Source: Chamaesiphon minutus PCC 6605
GTDB lineage: Bacteria > Cyanobacteriota > Cyanobacteriia > Cyanobacteriales > Chamaesiphonaceae
DNA length: 64,000 bases
NCBI RefSeq assembly: GCF_000317145.1
Contig: NC_019697.1
Coordinates: 1,426,001-1,490,000 of the forward strand
Direction: 5' to 3'
A model generated the notes under the pieces. That model was not told where the DNA came from and did no database searches. It was given only the letters and a program-made list of their open reading frames with translations. A program made the position numbers and the translations under genes. Below, in pieces: positions 1 to 9,286 of this stretch. Position 1 is the stretch's first letter. Each line of letters starts with the position of its first letter.

Positions 1-2
1 TG

Positions 3-1097
3 TGGTATTACGAAGGCAAGAGACAAAGGTTATCGCTAGGAATACCCGATAACCCCATCGGGAGAGCATTGGCAGCCAAGAAGATGGCAGAGATTAAGAT
101 CGATCTCGAATCTGGTTACTATGACCCAACCCTATTGAAGTACCGACCGTGCAAGCTTGGAGCTAACCCTACCCAAATAAGTGCGGTACAACTATTTGAA
201 AAATATCTGACCCACTACCAGCAACAGAGATCGCTTACTCCTGGTTCTGTGGTGAAGTTAAACGGGATCGCTTCCAAGCTGCAACTATTTTTAGGCGACA
301 TACCCGCCAACAAAGTAACTGAATCAGTCGCTACTAAAGCCGTAGCACAATGGTCTGAATCTGCCTCAAACCGGACGGTCAAGGAATATTTGTACATCAT
401 CAAGGGGTGCTGGGACTGGGCTAAAGACAAGTATTCTGTAGCCGATCCTAACCCTTGGGATGACTCACTCACAAGATCGCGTTCTAGAGACAATAATCGA
501 GTTCCCAAACAGCCCAAGCCATTTACCATTGCCGAATTCCAAGCGATCGTTAGTGCGTTTACAAATCACCCCCAATACTCCCATTACACTGATTTTGTCT
601 TATTCCTCGCTAATTCAGCTTGCCGTCCTGGTGAAGCTGCTGGCTTGAGATGGAAGCATTTGGGAGCCGATTATGCCACTGCTTGGATCGGTGAATCGAT
701 CTCTAGGAGGACTCAGAAGGGGACGAAAACTGGCAAGGCTAGAACGATTCAACTCAACCCAGTACTCAAGCAAATATTAATCTCTCGCTACGAAAGGTTA
801 GAGCCGAAACCAGATGACTTAGTGTTCCCTAGTCCCAAGGGTGTCGCCATCGACGACCACAATTTCTGTAATCGAGCTTGGAAAACTATTTTAACCAGTT
901 GTCACATCGAGTACCGAACGCCCTATAACTTGAGACATTCAGCCATTTCTCACGCTCTCGCTCAAGGTGCAAACCCAATTGCGCTGGCAGAACAGACAGG
1001 ACACGATAAGCGCGTTCTACTGTCTACATACGCTCATGCAATCGACCGAGAGGTCTTATTTGTGAGTATAAACGATCGCAATTTAGAGGATCGATAG
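3..1097 (+). CDS. Tyrosine recombinase/integrase, 5' end cut by window edge
   Basis: Phage-type integrase that would catalyse site-specific strand exchange through a tyrosine. The frame is open from base 3 with no stop, and the codons before the TTG at 69 read like the usual integrase arm-binding domain (RLSLGIPDNP), so the true start lies left of the window. Counting from TTG 69: a SAM-like core-binding region at about 40-125, first catalytic Arg in SACRPGEAAGLRW (R186), the second catalytic box as YNLRH (R289; the usual first His is Tyr286), TGHDKR (H312) and nucleophile Tyr321 in LSTYAH. A hairpin terminator follows. It may move the plasmid or one of its islands; no att site was recognised. 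Confidence 0.9.
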   Translation, partial: WYYEGKRQRLSLGIPDNPIGRALAAKKMAEIKIDLESGYYDPTLLKYRPCKLGANPTQISAVQLFEKYLTHYQQQRSLTPGSVVKLNGIASKLQLFLGDIPANKVTESVATKAVAQWSESASNRTVKEYLYIIKGCWDWAKDKYSVADPNPWDDSLTRSRSRDNNRVPKQPKPFTIAEFQAIVSAFTNHPQYSHYTDFVLFLANSACRPGEAAGLRWKHLGADYATAWIGESISRRTQKGTKTGKARTIQLNPVLKQILISRYERLEPKPDDLVFPSPKGVAIDDHNFCNRAWKTILTSCHIEYRTPYNLRHSAISHALAQGANPIALAEQTGHDKRVLLSTYAHAIDREVLFVSINDRNLEDR

Positions 1098-1101
1098 CAA
1101 C

Positions 1102-1144
1102 TGCAATTGTCAAGTCTTTTTCGATACAATTGCATCGATTTTTT
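1102..1144 (+). terminator. Rho-independent terminator after the integrase
   Basis: Nine-base arms TGCAATTGT (1102-1110) and ACAATTGCA (1126-1134) flank a 15-nt loop and are followed by TCGATTTTTT. It starts a few bases after the integrase stop. Confidence 0.5.
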
Positions 1145-1397
1145 GCCAAAAAGGGAAAGAAAATAAATAGCTGTTGCCATCATAGTAGACATGTACTATA
1201 TTATACTTATCAGCCTTGCCAAGCTTATTTGTTACTAACCCTTATCGCAAGTAAAACAGCCAAAACCGATATTGACGATTGCCGCTAATTGGATCTAGTC
1301 CAAAGACTAGACCTAGAAAACCGTGGCGATTTTGTAACCAATCGGTGAATTAACTGAATCGAACACTTTGTTTGACCAGTTATGCAATAGAAAAGAA

Positions 1398-1431
1398 TTA
1401 ATCGAAAGACGAAATTAAGTCTTTCGATTAA
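1398..1431. repeat. Inverted repeat in the 1098-1477 gap
   Basis: Perfect 13-bp arms TTAATCGAAAGAC and GTCTTTCGATTAA separated by 8 nt, about 46 bp before the next small ORF. A second short hairpin (TCTAGTC/GACTAGA, 1294-1311) lies upstream. There is no T-run, so these look more like operator or mRNA structures than terminators. Nothing else was seen in this 380-bp gap. Confidence 0.45.
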
Positions 1432-1477
1432 GACTTAAAAAACAAAACATCACTATTATCTCACGATCGTTAGTGCT

Positions 1478-1744
1478 ATGAAAACATCAACCAAAGCCAA
1501 ACCCCGATGCTTCAAATTTTTATCAGAGACTGCAATTAGACAGGAGCGTTTCGATATCTCTGCTTGGCAATCAGCTCAGTTAAGAGCCAAGTTACCCAAA
1601 GGGATTTACTGGATTCAGCCAGTAGAAAGGGGGAAGATCCTCTGGAACCTAATTTTGTTAATCGATTATTTAACGTCTGGCGATCGACCAGAACATCAAA
1701 TCTTAGTTGAAGAGTATATAGCAACGTTACCATCAGTGGGCTAA
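1478..1744 (+). CDS. Small hypothetical protein (88 aa)
   Basis: Unrecognised. Starts at ATG after a long intergenic region with inverted repeats. It has a basic N-terminus (KTSTKAKPR), a central segment QSAQLRAKLPKGIYWIQPVERGK split here as QSAQLRAKLPKG and IYWIQPVERGK, and a hydrophobic stretch ILWNLILLIDYL at about 53-64 too short for a clear membrane helix. Codon use (CGATCG, GGGATT) matches the neighbours. It lies 275 bp upstream of the DUF3854 gene on the same strand and could be a replication accessory, but nothing shows this directly. Confidence 0.55.
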   Translation: MKTSTKAKPRCFKFLSETAIRQERFDISAWQSAQLRAKLPKGIYWIQPVERGKILWNLILLIDYLTSGDRPEHQILVEEYIATLPSVG

Positions 1745-1938
1745 AACAATACCCCATTAGTAGAGCTAAAAACTACTAGTGGGGCGATAGTATTACCTCG
1801 ATAAATTCACATCTGCAAATCCGAAGTCGGTGGTTTTAAGCTTGTAAAACCCTAGTCGGATTTGTGTAATTTTGCGTTGCGAACCAATACCCTAGGAGAT
1901 AACCAGATAGTTATTTTACTGTGAAAAATCACTAAGTA

Positions 1939-1952
1939 TGACATACGTGTCA
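1939..1952. promoter_or_regulatory. Palindrome in the leader of the DUF3854 gene
   Basis: TGACA-TACG-TGTCA lies 67 bp before the ATG at 2019. The 1745-2018 gap also holds an imperfect 12-bp hairpin at about 1752-1783 (CCCCATTAGTAG / CTACTAGTGGGG, one mismatch), which may end the small upstream gene. The palindrome is a candidate operator only. Confidence 0.3.
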
Positions 1953-2018
1953 ACTACTCGCATGTTGCTTTGAGAATTCAACAAGTATAAACCTTGACAT
2001 TATCAAAGAGAATATCTC

Positions 2019-4790
2019 ATGAAGTACGACTACTCGATTCTGTCAGAATACTTTCCTGAAAGTGTCATTGAAGAATTTTATGCTAGTGCGATCGAACCCA
2101 AATTGTGTTTGCTAAATGCTGAGTTTCTTAACGGCGATAAAGCAATTAGCGAACTCTTGGGGGAAGTGAAGATCCACAATAACAACGGGACGTTAAAAAA
2201 GGGATATCGGGATACATACGCCTCGATCGTCGAACATGGCGGTATATCCTACACGGGCATCGATATCGAACGCGATCGGATTGCTAGTTGTAATAGTTTC
2301 AAACCGCTCCAGCCGCGACTTGACAAAGAAGGAAAGTCAATTAAATACGAGCATCCAGCGAAAAAGCCTTGTAAGGCATTCTTACCCATAATCGATCTGG
2401 AAACATGGCAAGCGATCTCAGTGCGTGTAGGCGTGGCTTTACCTGCCGATCTAGTTACAAGGCAATGGCAATTGGTAGATATCGGCTCGGATGAATGGCG
2501 AAATGAATGCCAACGACTCAGCCTAGCATTTTTACAGTGGATTCGGGATGATTCAAGTATCCCTGTAACCACTACGGAAGGGGCAAAGAAGGCATTAAGT
2601 GGGATTAGCACTGGTGAGATTTGTATCTCGTTAACTGGAGTTTGGAATGGCTGTCCCGAACTGAATAAAGGCGAAAAGGATTACACATTAATTAACGATT
2701 TAAAGTTAATTTCTACCCCGAATAGAAGGATAAATATTGCATTTGACAAGGACAGCAAACCTAAAACGATAAATATGGTTCGTGCTGCAATTAAAAGATT
2801 CGCTGGTTTATTAATAGCAGCAGATTGTCAAGTATATTTAGCTGAATGGAGTAGCGATCGAGGTAAAGGCATTGACGATTTAATCTTTAACGATGGAGTC
2901 GAGGCATTCCGTCGTGTTATCGACAGTGCCAAACCGATCGAAGCAGCGGCAATAGAAGGTACTGAAGATGGGAAAAAGCCACATAAGTCAGTTGCAGAGC
3001 GGTTGTTGGAGATCGGGAGAACGGCTACTTACTTTCAAACTCCCGATCGAGTTGCTTATTCCGATATTACAATCTCTGGCAACCGTCACACTTATGCAGT
3101 TCGCTCCAGAGCTTTTAGGATGTGGCTGGCTGGAATGTATTTTAATGTCGAGGGAAAAGGAATTGGCTCTCAAAGGATGCAAGATACGCTCTCAACCCTA
3201 GAAGCGATCGCTCTGTACGGGAGGGATTCGGTAACTCGCGAAGTCCATCTTCGCATAGCCCAACATGAGGAGAAAATTTATCTCGACCTGGGGACTCCAG
3301 ACTGGAAGGCGATCGAGATCGATGCTACTGGCTGGCGGATAATTAACGAACCTCCTATAAGATTCTGGCGACCAGATTCCCTTCAGGCTCTACCTTACCC
3401 AGCCCAAAACGGCACCTTAGATGAATTAAAGGATTTGCTCGATGTCGATGACCGCACCTGGACTCTCATAATTACCTTCGTTCTATTCTGTTTCTTCCCT
3501 AAATATCACAAGCCGATTCTGATTCTGCATGGCGAACAGGGCAGCGGCAAAACGACAATCGCCGAATTCCTCAAAAGCTTAATCGACCCAGGTAAGGCGG
3601 GTTTACTGCCTGCGATTAGTGACTTGCATCGACTGGCGATCGCGGCATCGCGGCGGTGGGTGATAGCTTATGATAACCTCTCTGGCATCAATGCCGAACA
3701 GTCCGACGCACTATGTCGGATTTCAACGGGTGGAGGCTTTTCAACTCGCACTCTCCACACCACAGATGAGGAAACAGTCTTTGAATTTACTCGACCGCAA
3801 ATTATCACAGGTATCGATTCACTCGCAACGCGGGGGGACTTACTACAGCGTTCGCTGATGGTGTCTCTGCCCTCGATTAGTCCACAGCGGCGGAAAACCA
3901 GAGCAGCATTAGAAACCCAACTTAATGAGGCTAGACCGCGCATTCTCGGAGCATTACTTACCGCTCTGAGTCAAACGCTCAGGGCATTACCCGATACTAA
4001 CCCCACCGAGCTACCGCGAATGGCTGACTTCGCCAAGTTTGCGCTCGCGAGTACCAAAGCGTTGGGATTGACGCAGACAGCATTTTTGGATGCTTATAAC
4101 TCCAACCAGGAGGAAGCGCACGAAATCGCCACAGAATCTTCACCCATTGCTCAAGCAATTCTTCGATTGATGGAAACTCGCACGGTTTGGCAAGGCACGG
4201 CTGCTGAATTGTTGGCAGAGATCGAACCATTGACTCCAGAAAAAACATTGCGCTCTCGGCAATGGGCTGGCAACCCCCGCAGTCTGGGTAAGGCATTAAC
4301 CAGGCTGGCACCCGACCTCAGAGGATTAGGAATTGATGTCGATTCGCTCCGTTCGGGAAAAGCAGGAACTCGAACGATTGTCTTAGAAAAACTTGCTAAG
4401 AAAATGTCAGAAAGGTCAGAAAGTTTATCCAGTAACAGTTCTAAGGCTGACATTAAGGCTGACATGAAAAGTGAGGCTGACGTTTCATATCAGCCAAATG
4501 TCAGCCAAAACGTCAGCCATGAAACCTTGATGCAGCAAGAGATCCAGCTATCGGCTGACATTACTGACATGGCTGACATTAAAAAAACAACAAATTCTAG
4601 CAATACGAGCGACAAATATGTCGCTCTATTCAATATTGGCGATCGCGTCAAGGCTGCCGATCCATACCATCGGCGCGGTGACGATCTGGGAGTAGTTAAG
4701 AAGATCGAGGGAGATTTTTACTCGGTCGAATGGGAGAGCGATCGCAAGTGTTATCGTTACACCATTGATGAGTTGGCGGCGATCGGATGA
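2019..4790 (+). CDS. DUF3854-type plasmid primase/helicase (923 aa)
   Basis: Probably the plasmid replication protein: a DUF3854 (Toprim-related primase) N-terminal half joined to a P-loop ATPase. The N-terminal part contains INIAFDKDSKPKTINMVR-type and LAEWSSDRGKGIDDL-type strands expected of a Toprim-like fold (about 235-295). The ATPase has a Walker A motif GEQGSGKTTIAEFL near 505-515 and a Walker B-like RRWVIAYDNLSG near 546. The last 110 residues are unusual: a stretch built on ADI/ADM units encoded by interspersed GGCTGAC heptamers (4445-4580), then an SH3/KOW-like tail (NIGDRVKAADPYHRRGDD, EGDFYSVEWESDRK). The start is chosen because homologous-looking sequence begins there; an operator-like palindrome lies upstream. 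A decayed copy of the 3' end occurs at 15545-15830. Confidence 0.75.
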   Translation: MKYDYSILSEYFPESVIEEFYASAIEPKLCLLNAEFLNGDKAISELLGEVKIHNNNGTLKKGYRDTYASIVEHGGISYTGIDIERDRIASCNSFKPLQPRLDKEGKSIKYEHPAKKPCKAFLPIIDLETWQAISVRVGVALPADLVTRQWQLVDIGSDEWRNECQRLSLAFLQWIRDDSSIPVTTTEGAKKALSGISTGEICISLTGVWNGCPELNKGEKDYTLINDLKLISTPNRRINIAFDKDSKPKTINMVRAAIKRFAGLLIAADCQVYLAEWSSDRGKGIDDLIFNDGVEAFRRVIDSAKPIEAAAIEGTEDGKKPHKSVAERLLEIGRTATYFQTPDRVAYSDITISGNRHTYAVRSRAFRMWLAGMYFNVEGKGIGSQRMQDTLSTLEAIALYGRDSVTREVHLRIAQHEEKIYLDLGTPDWKAIEIDATGWRIINEPPIRFWRPDSLQALPYPAQNGTLDELKDLLDVDDRTWTLIITFVLFCFFPKYHKPILILHGEQGSGKTTIAEFLKSLIDPGKAGLLPAISDLHRLAIAASRRWVIAYDNLSGINAEQSDALCRISTGGGFSTRTLHTTDEETVFEFTRPQIITGIDSLATRGDLLQRSLMVSLPSISPQRRKTRAALETQLNEARPRILGALLTALSQTLRALPDTNPTELPRMADFAKFALASTKALGLTQTAFLDAYNSNQEEAHEIATESSPIAQAILRLMETRTVWQGTAAELLAEIEPLTPEKTLRSRQWAGNPRSLGKALTRLAPDLRGLGIDVDSLRSGKAGTRTIVLEKLAKKMSERSESLSSNSSKADIKADMKSEADVSYQPNVSQNVSHETLMQQEIQLSADITDMADIKKTTNSSNTSDKYVALFNIGDRVKAADPYHRRGDDLGVVKKIEGDFYSVEWESDRKCYRYTIDELAAIG
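4445..4580. repeat. GGCTGAC/GTCAGCC heptamer array inside the DUF3854 gene
   Basis: About nine copies of GGCTGACAT-like and inverted GTCAGCC-like units in 136 bp, in frame with the gene and coding for ADI, ADM and QPNVSQNVS residues. The same array recurs at 15580-15760, and a variant (GCTGACGAT) at 32651-32870. Confidence 0.75.
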
Positions 4791-4836
4791 TTTACCATCT
4801 CGGCTCATATCATAGATCGGGAGAATAAAATCGCAA

Positions 4837-7800
4837 TTAGACCTTCAAGAGTAAGGCGTTAACCGATATTTTAAGGCTAGCTTTTTTTGCCTTGGGAAGA
4901 TCGATCAGATTCAAGAGATCTACCTCAGTTAAGAACTCCATCAGAAATTGAGTATCCGGTAATTGGGATTTTTCGCCGTCGTTGTAGGCGCGTAATAGCT
5001 TTTCCACAACTTTGGATTCCTTCCAGCTATCCAATTTACCGATCGCAGTTTTGACGACTTTCGGTGAAATATCTGCTGGTAAGTCATTTAGGTGAAGCCG
5101 TTGTATCCGCTGTTGGATGCGACTGAGGCGTTCGGAAGCAGTCTTCACATCTGAGGTTGTCTCTTCGCGATCGAGATCGGCTAGATATTCCTGCTTGAGC
5201 TTGACTAACCGATCGTACAGTTCGGTTAATTCAGTTAGCGATCGCTCGCGGGGGATAACTCGACCGAGTGCGGGTGTTTGATTAGCGGTAGCGATCGCCA
5301 GTCCATAAGCATCTTTTTCGCCCGTTTTATCGTTCCAATAAATTGTCTGACGTTCCTCTATAATTAACTTGCCATTCGGATCGAAATAATCGATCGTTAG
5401 TGCGACTAACTGCTTAACTTCTCCCTCGCCTCCTGCACCTAACGCGATCGGATTAGCGAGATAATCTTCCCCCAATGCCCGAATTTTCTCGCTCACATCT
5501 TCCCGAAATAACAGTTCGTATTGGGTATACATACTAGGAGTCTGTTCTTGACGACTATAACAGTTTTCTTGCCAATTCTCCTGTTCTGTTTTGCGGACTT
5601 GGGCTAGGCGACCTAGAAAGTTTACATAATCGGGAAGGATAGCATCATCGAATAAAGTATCGCCATAAATTGAAGCTCCTAAATTACTTAAATCTCCCGA
5701 ATTCTCACTGTCGATATTAAATCTATCGCCTACCAACTTTTTGTTTAAGTTCTTTAACCGACTGGCTTGGCGGAGGAGTTGACTTTCACTATTGGCATAA
5801 TAGATATAAATCCGATCGGGATGGTGTTGTTTGGGTCTGTCGATCCGTCCGATCCGCTGTTCTAATACCATCGGATTCCACGGGAGATCGATATTAATTA
5901 GGTAGTCGGCATCCTGCATATTTTGTCCCACAGATAGGGTTTCTGAGCCGATTAAGACCATGATTTCCTCACTTTGGAGTGGACGATCGTTTGGTTCTCT
6001 ACAGGTGGCTATGGGGGCAAATAAGCGGAATAATTCCTGACGTTTCATTCCTTTGTGCTTGATGCAATTTTTAGTTGCATTATGTGGTAAGAATTGTCGA
6101 TCGTTACCAGACTCATCATCGGCTCGATAGTATTTCGTCGAACCGATCGCCATGCCGATTCCAGCTCGATCGATATCAGGTTTTTGTGCCATGTAGCGAT
6201 AGTAATCCACCACTGTATCGGAGAAGGTAGAGATTAATAATACCTTTTTCCCCTGACGAATTAATTCTTGCACCTGGGCGGTAACTTGCGATCGCTTGTG
6301 GTCTTTAACAAATTCATATGCGAGTAGCTGTTGAATCTCCTGAAGTTCGATTAAATCAGCTTCGCAGTGACTCTGCATTAACTGGTAAATATCCTTAGCT
6401 TTACTGGGGTTAGCCTCCAAGTGATGAATAGCAATCTCGATCGATCTGCGTAATTGTTGACGTTTTTCTTGTTTTTCTTCCCCTTCTGATTCTTCCTCTT
6501 CTTCTGATTCTTCGTAGTCTTCATCTTCTGAGTCAAACACTCCAGCAGGGATCGCCGCCGGATTGACGAGGGTGTTAAATCCATAGTGGAGTAAGAGAAA
6601 TTGCTCCAATCCACTGGCATCAGGCGTTACCGCATCCAAACGGGACTGCATCAACTCGATCTTGTTGCGGAAGTTAACGATCGTTCGGCGCAGGGCGTAC
6701 ATACTCGATTCTGCCCGTTGGAGGAAGAACCGTCGTTGGTTGGCAAGTAAGGAACGCTGTTCGACATTGCCGCTGAGGTATTTGATGGGATCGGCACTGG
6801 GAATAAATAAATCGGTTTCAAAGCGGGTGAAAATTCGATCGAGGGCGACTTCGGTATCGGGTTCAAAAATGACAGGTAGCCATTCGGCTTGGCGTTTGGC
6901 GTAGACATTGAGATCCGGCATGGCATCCCGCAACATCTGGCGGGTGCGTTGGAGGAAGATCTGACGGTAGGTGCGACGAAATAGGGGAGTATTATCGACA
7001 AATTGATTCACTCCCGTATCTCGCTTTTTGAACCAGTCAGAGACTTCGACGGGAAAATCCCACTCTTTGAATCCTTCGGGGCGGGTGAGGAAAGGGTAAA
7101 GGATGTTGTAGATATCTTCACGGCGGTTATTCCAGGGGGTAGCCGTTAGTAAGAGGTAGTGGCGATTGCGTTTAGCTATGCTATCTCGCTCCTTTAGTTC
7201 CAAACATAGTTTATGAATGCGGTTTTTGTCATTGCGAATACCCTCGTGAGCCTCGTCAATAATGACTAAATCTGCCCCAAATCGGGTAAAGTCTTCAATA
7301 AATTGACCGCGCCGACTCATCCGGTTTTTATTAAATAACCCGTAGTGATTATTTTTCTCCAGTCCTAGTTCGCTCATTTCCCGTTCCCAGTTGAGATGGA
7401 GTTTCTGGGCAGCGATAATGGCGATTCTTGCAGTGGATGTTTGTTGGCGGTAAAGACGAGCGACAGCAGCGGCGAGGCGAGTTTTGCCCAAACCTACGGC
7501 ATCAGCACAGACGGCTACGCCAAAGTTTTCCATTACCATCAAGCAGTGTTGCGCTCCATCTTTTTGGTGCTGAAAGAGGATACCGCGATCGACTAATGTA
7601 TCTAAAAGATCGCTGCGGGTAATCTTAAACTGTTGGATTTGTTTTTGTGCCAGCCAGTAGAGGAAGTCTTGGGGTTGCCCGTATTTACCAGCGAGAATTA
7701 ATTCGGCGGCAGCACGAAAGCCGTCTATTTCGGCAAAATCTGGGAGTTGCTGGGCGTTCTTAACTTGTGGAGGATGGGTGGGAGTGATGTTATATTCACC

Positions 7801-9063
7801 TTGTTTATCCTTAACTCGAACTTCGGTAATCGCTTGGGGTGGATATTCAGGGGAGATGGTAATTTCAGCGTCGATTTGAGTGGGAGTGCGGTCAATAATA
7901 TCGATTTGAATCAAGTCATTATCTGGTAAATCGATTGTCTCAACGGTATCGAGGTTAGTCCCAGTAATAATTACAGCAGTGGTTTCGCCTGGGGGTAATT
8001 CTGTAGGGGTAATCGTGTCGATTTGAGGTTGATTTTGTTGAATTCTCCGATCGCGTTCTAGTAATACTTGTTGGAGGAAGGTTTGGGTGAGGTCGAAGCT
8101 AATATCTTCTTTGTTCCACTCACGATCGAAATCATGAATGCTGTCGATAATCGTCTCGCGATCGTTACCTTCCCACGATTTAAAAAAGGTGACACTTTCG
8201 GCATTCCGACTATGGGCGGCGCGGGTGAAGTTGTCCGAACCTTCATGCAGGATATGGTTATTGTAATTATCGCTAAGTATTCCTGTCTTGCGATGATAGA
8301 TTCCTCGCCCTGAGTCCATCTTAATTAACTTAATTTGGAGAAATTCTAACCGCACTAATTCTGCTAATAGTTCGGTGCTATTAAAATCGGTATCGTCTAA
8401 AGTCTGGACAAATTCTTGGAGGGTACGATCGATAAATAGATCGCGATATTCAGGATCGTGCAGGCGTTCTAAGCTGGCAACATCATCGCGTTTGGTAAAC
8501 CCCTGCCAATCCATTAAGAGTCTAATTTTCCCCTCAGTCCGCATAATCGATTTGAGGGGTTCTTCGTACAATTTGAGAACGCCACTATCGAAGTAGGCTG
8601 TAGAACGGCGGTAAATGGTACTGCGTTCTAATATTTGCTCGATCGCCTGATTATAATCGGCGAGTTGGGCGGGGAGACTGTATCTTCTTTTAATACCCTC
8701 GATTTCCTTGAAACTACCCGCCCACAAGGTGCGATCGGTTGTAAATTCTTCTAAATAGAGAAACTTTTCAATTAGATCTAGTCCGGCTGTTCGTAGTAAG
8801 GCTGGACTGGGAATATCGCCCGATTGTTTGGGTAAATAGGTGTGAATTTCGGCGGCGTGAGGATCGATACACAACAGCTTATGAGTGGCTTGTTTGCCAT
8901 TGACAAGCCGCTTGAAGAAACGTTTGACGACTGTAGCCTCTTCTGCATCTCGATGGACGAATACCAACCAGTAGCGACCATCTATGCCCTTAATCGGTTG
9001 ACCGACTGGCAGATAGTAGGGGCGTTGGTTGCGGATTTGCTGGTTGAAGACAGTTTCTAACAT
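4837..9063 (-). CDS. PLD-like nuclease + IPT/TIG + SNF2 helicase, anti-phage type (1408 aa)
   Basis: Large RapA-like SNF2 helicase fused to a phospholipase D-like nuclease domain, an architecture found in anti-phage helicases. Order: PLD-like region with YHRKTGIL (HxK half-motif) near 256-263 and GSDNFTRAA; an IPT/TIG (Ig-like) segment at about 345-425 (TELPPGETTAVIITGTNLD, INTEVRVKD-type strands); helicase Walker A AVGLGKTRLAA near 521; DEAH box VIIDEAHEG near 604; TATPWNN; an acidic run (about 838-862, nearly all D/E); motifs V/VI ending LEQRIGRIDRP near 1072. A long charged helical tail follows. It is transcribed divergently from the ImmA-type gene and stands 45 bp from the convergent DUF3854 gene. 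It probably works with the adenine methylase at 11.7-15 kb, which is on the same strand but separated by plus-strand genes. The nuclease role is inferred. Confidence 0.85.
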   Translation of the reverse strand: MLETVFNQQIRNQRPYYLPVGQPIKGIDGRYWLVFVHRDAEEATVVKRFFKRLVNGKQATHKLLCIDPHAAEIHTYLPKQSGDIPSPALLRTAGLDLIEKFLYLEEFTTDRTLWAGSFKEIEGIKRRYSLPAQLADYNQAIEQILERSTIYRRSTAYFDSGVLKLYEEPLKSIMRTEGKIRLLMDWQGFTKRDDVASLERLHDPEYRDLFIDRTLQEFVQTLDDTDFNSTELLAELVRLEFLQIKLIKMDSGRGIYHRKTGILSDNYNNHILHEGSDNFTRAAHSRNAESVTFFKSWEGNDRETIIDSIHDFDREWNKEDISFDLTQTFLQQVLLERDRRIQQNQPQIDTITPTELPPGETTAVIITGTNLDTVETIDLPDNDLIQIDIIDRTPTQIDAEITISPEYPPQAITEVRVKDKQGEYNITPTHPPQVKNAQQLPDFAEIDGFRAAAELILAGKYGQPQDFLYWLAQKQIQQFKITRSDLLDTLVDRGILFQHQKDGAQHCLMVMENFGVAVCADAVGLGKTRLAAAVARLYRQQTSTARIAIIAAQKLHLNWEREMSELGLEKNNHYGLFNKNRMSRRGQFIEDFTRFGADLVIIDEAHEGIRNDKNRIHKLCLELKERDSIAKRNRHYLLLTATPWNNRREDIYNILYPFLTRPEGFKEWDFPVEVSDWFKKRDTGVNQFVDNTPLFRRTYRQIFLQRTRQMLRDAMPDLNVYAKRQAEWLPVIFEPDTEVALDRIFTRFETDLFIPSADPIKYLSGNVEQRSLLANQRRFFLQRAESSMYALRRTIVNFRNKIELMQSRLDAVTPDASGLEQFLLLHYGFNTLVNPAAIPAGVFDSEDEDYEESEEEEESEGEEKQEKRQQLRRSIEIAIHHLEANPSKAKDIYQLMQSHCEADLIELQEIQQLLAYEFVKDHKRSQVTAQVQELIRQGKKVLLISTFSDTVVDYYRYMAQKPDIDRAGIGMAIGSTKYYRADDESGNDRQFLPHNATKNCIKHKGMKRQELFRLFAPIATCREPNDRPLQSEEIMVLIGSETLSVGQNMQDADYLINIDLPWNPMVLEQRIGRIDRPKQHHPDRIYIYYANSESQLLRQASRLKNLNKKLVGDRFNIDSENSGDLSNLGASIYGDTLFDDAILPDYVNFLGRLAQVRKTEQENWQENCYSRQEQTPSMYTQYELLFREDVSEKIRALGEDYLANPIALGAGGEGEVKQLVALTIDYFDPNGKLIIEERQTIYWNDKTGEKDAYGLAIATANQTPALGRVIPRERSLTELTELYDRLVKLKQEYLADLDREETTSDVKTASERLSRIQQRIQRLHLNDLPADISPKVVKTAIGKLDSWKESKVVEKLLRAYNDGEKSQLPDTQFLMEFLTEVDLLNLIDLPKAKKASLKISVNALLLKV

Positions 9064-9210
9064 CGGGGCACTCTCGATTTAGCTCTAAATTTAGAGTGCC
9101 TGATTTCACTGGTAAAGTAACGTTTTCTGCACCGATCCTCCTTACAGATTGGAGCTTGGTCGCTGGGGTATATTACGATCGGAACCAATGATAGTATGTA
9201 ATTTAAAGGC

Positions 9211-9239
9211 TTGCCGATCGATTGACGATCCGATACAAT
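9211..9239 (+). promoter_or_regulatory. Sigma-70-like promoter for the ImmA-type gene
   Basis: TTGCCG, a 17-bp spacer and TACAAT lie 47 bp before the ATG at 9287, in the 223-bp divergent gap with the helicase gene. The ribosome site AAGGAGGT follows at 9278-9285 or so. Confidence 0.45.
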
Positions 9240-9286
9240 ATAGATGTACTAACTATTCTTAGTACAATCGACAACAAGGAGGTTGT

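Noticed and set aside
4445-4580. CRISPR-like array from repeated GGCTGAC units
   Set aside because: The unit is only 7-9 bp, spacing is irregular, both orientations occur, and the array is coding. No cas genes in the window.
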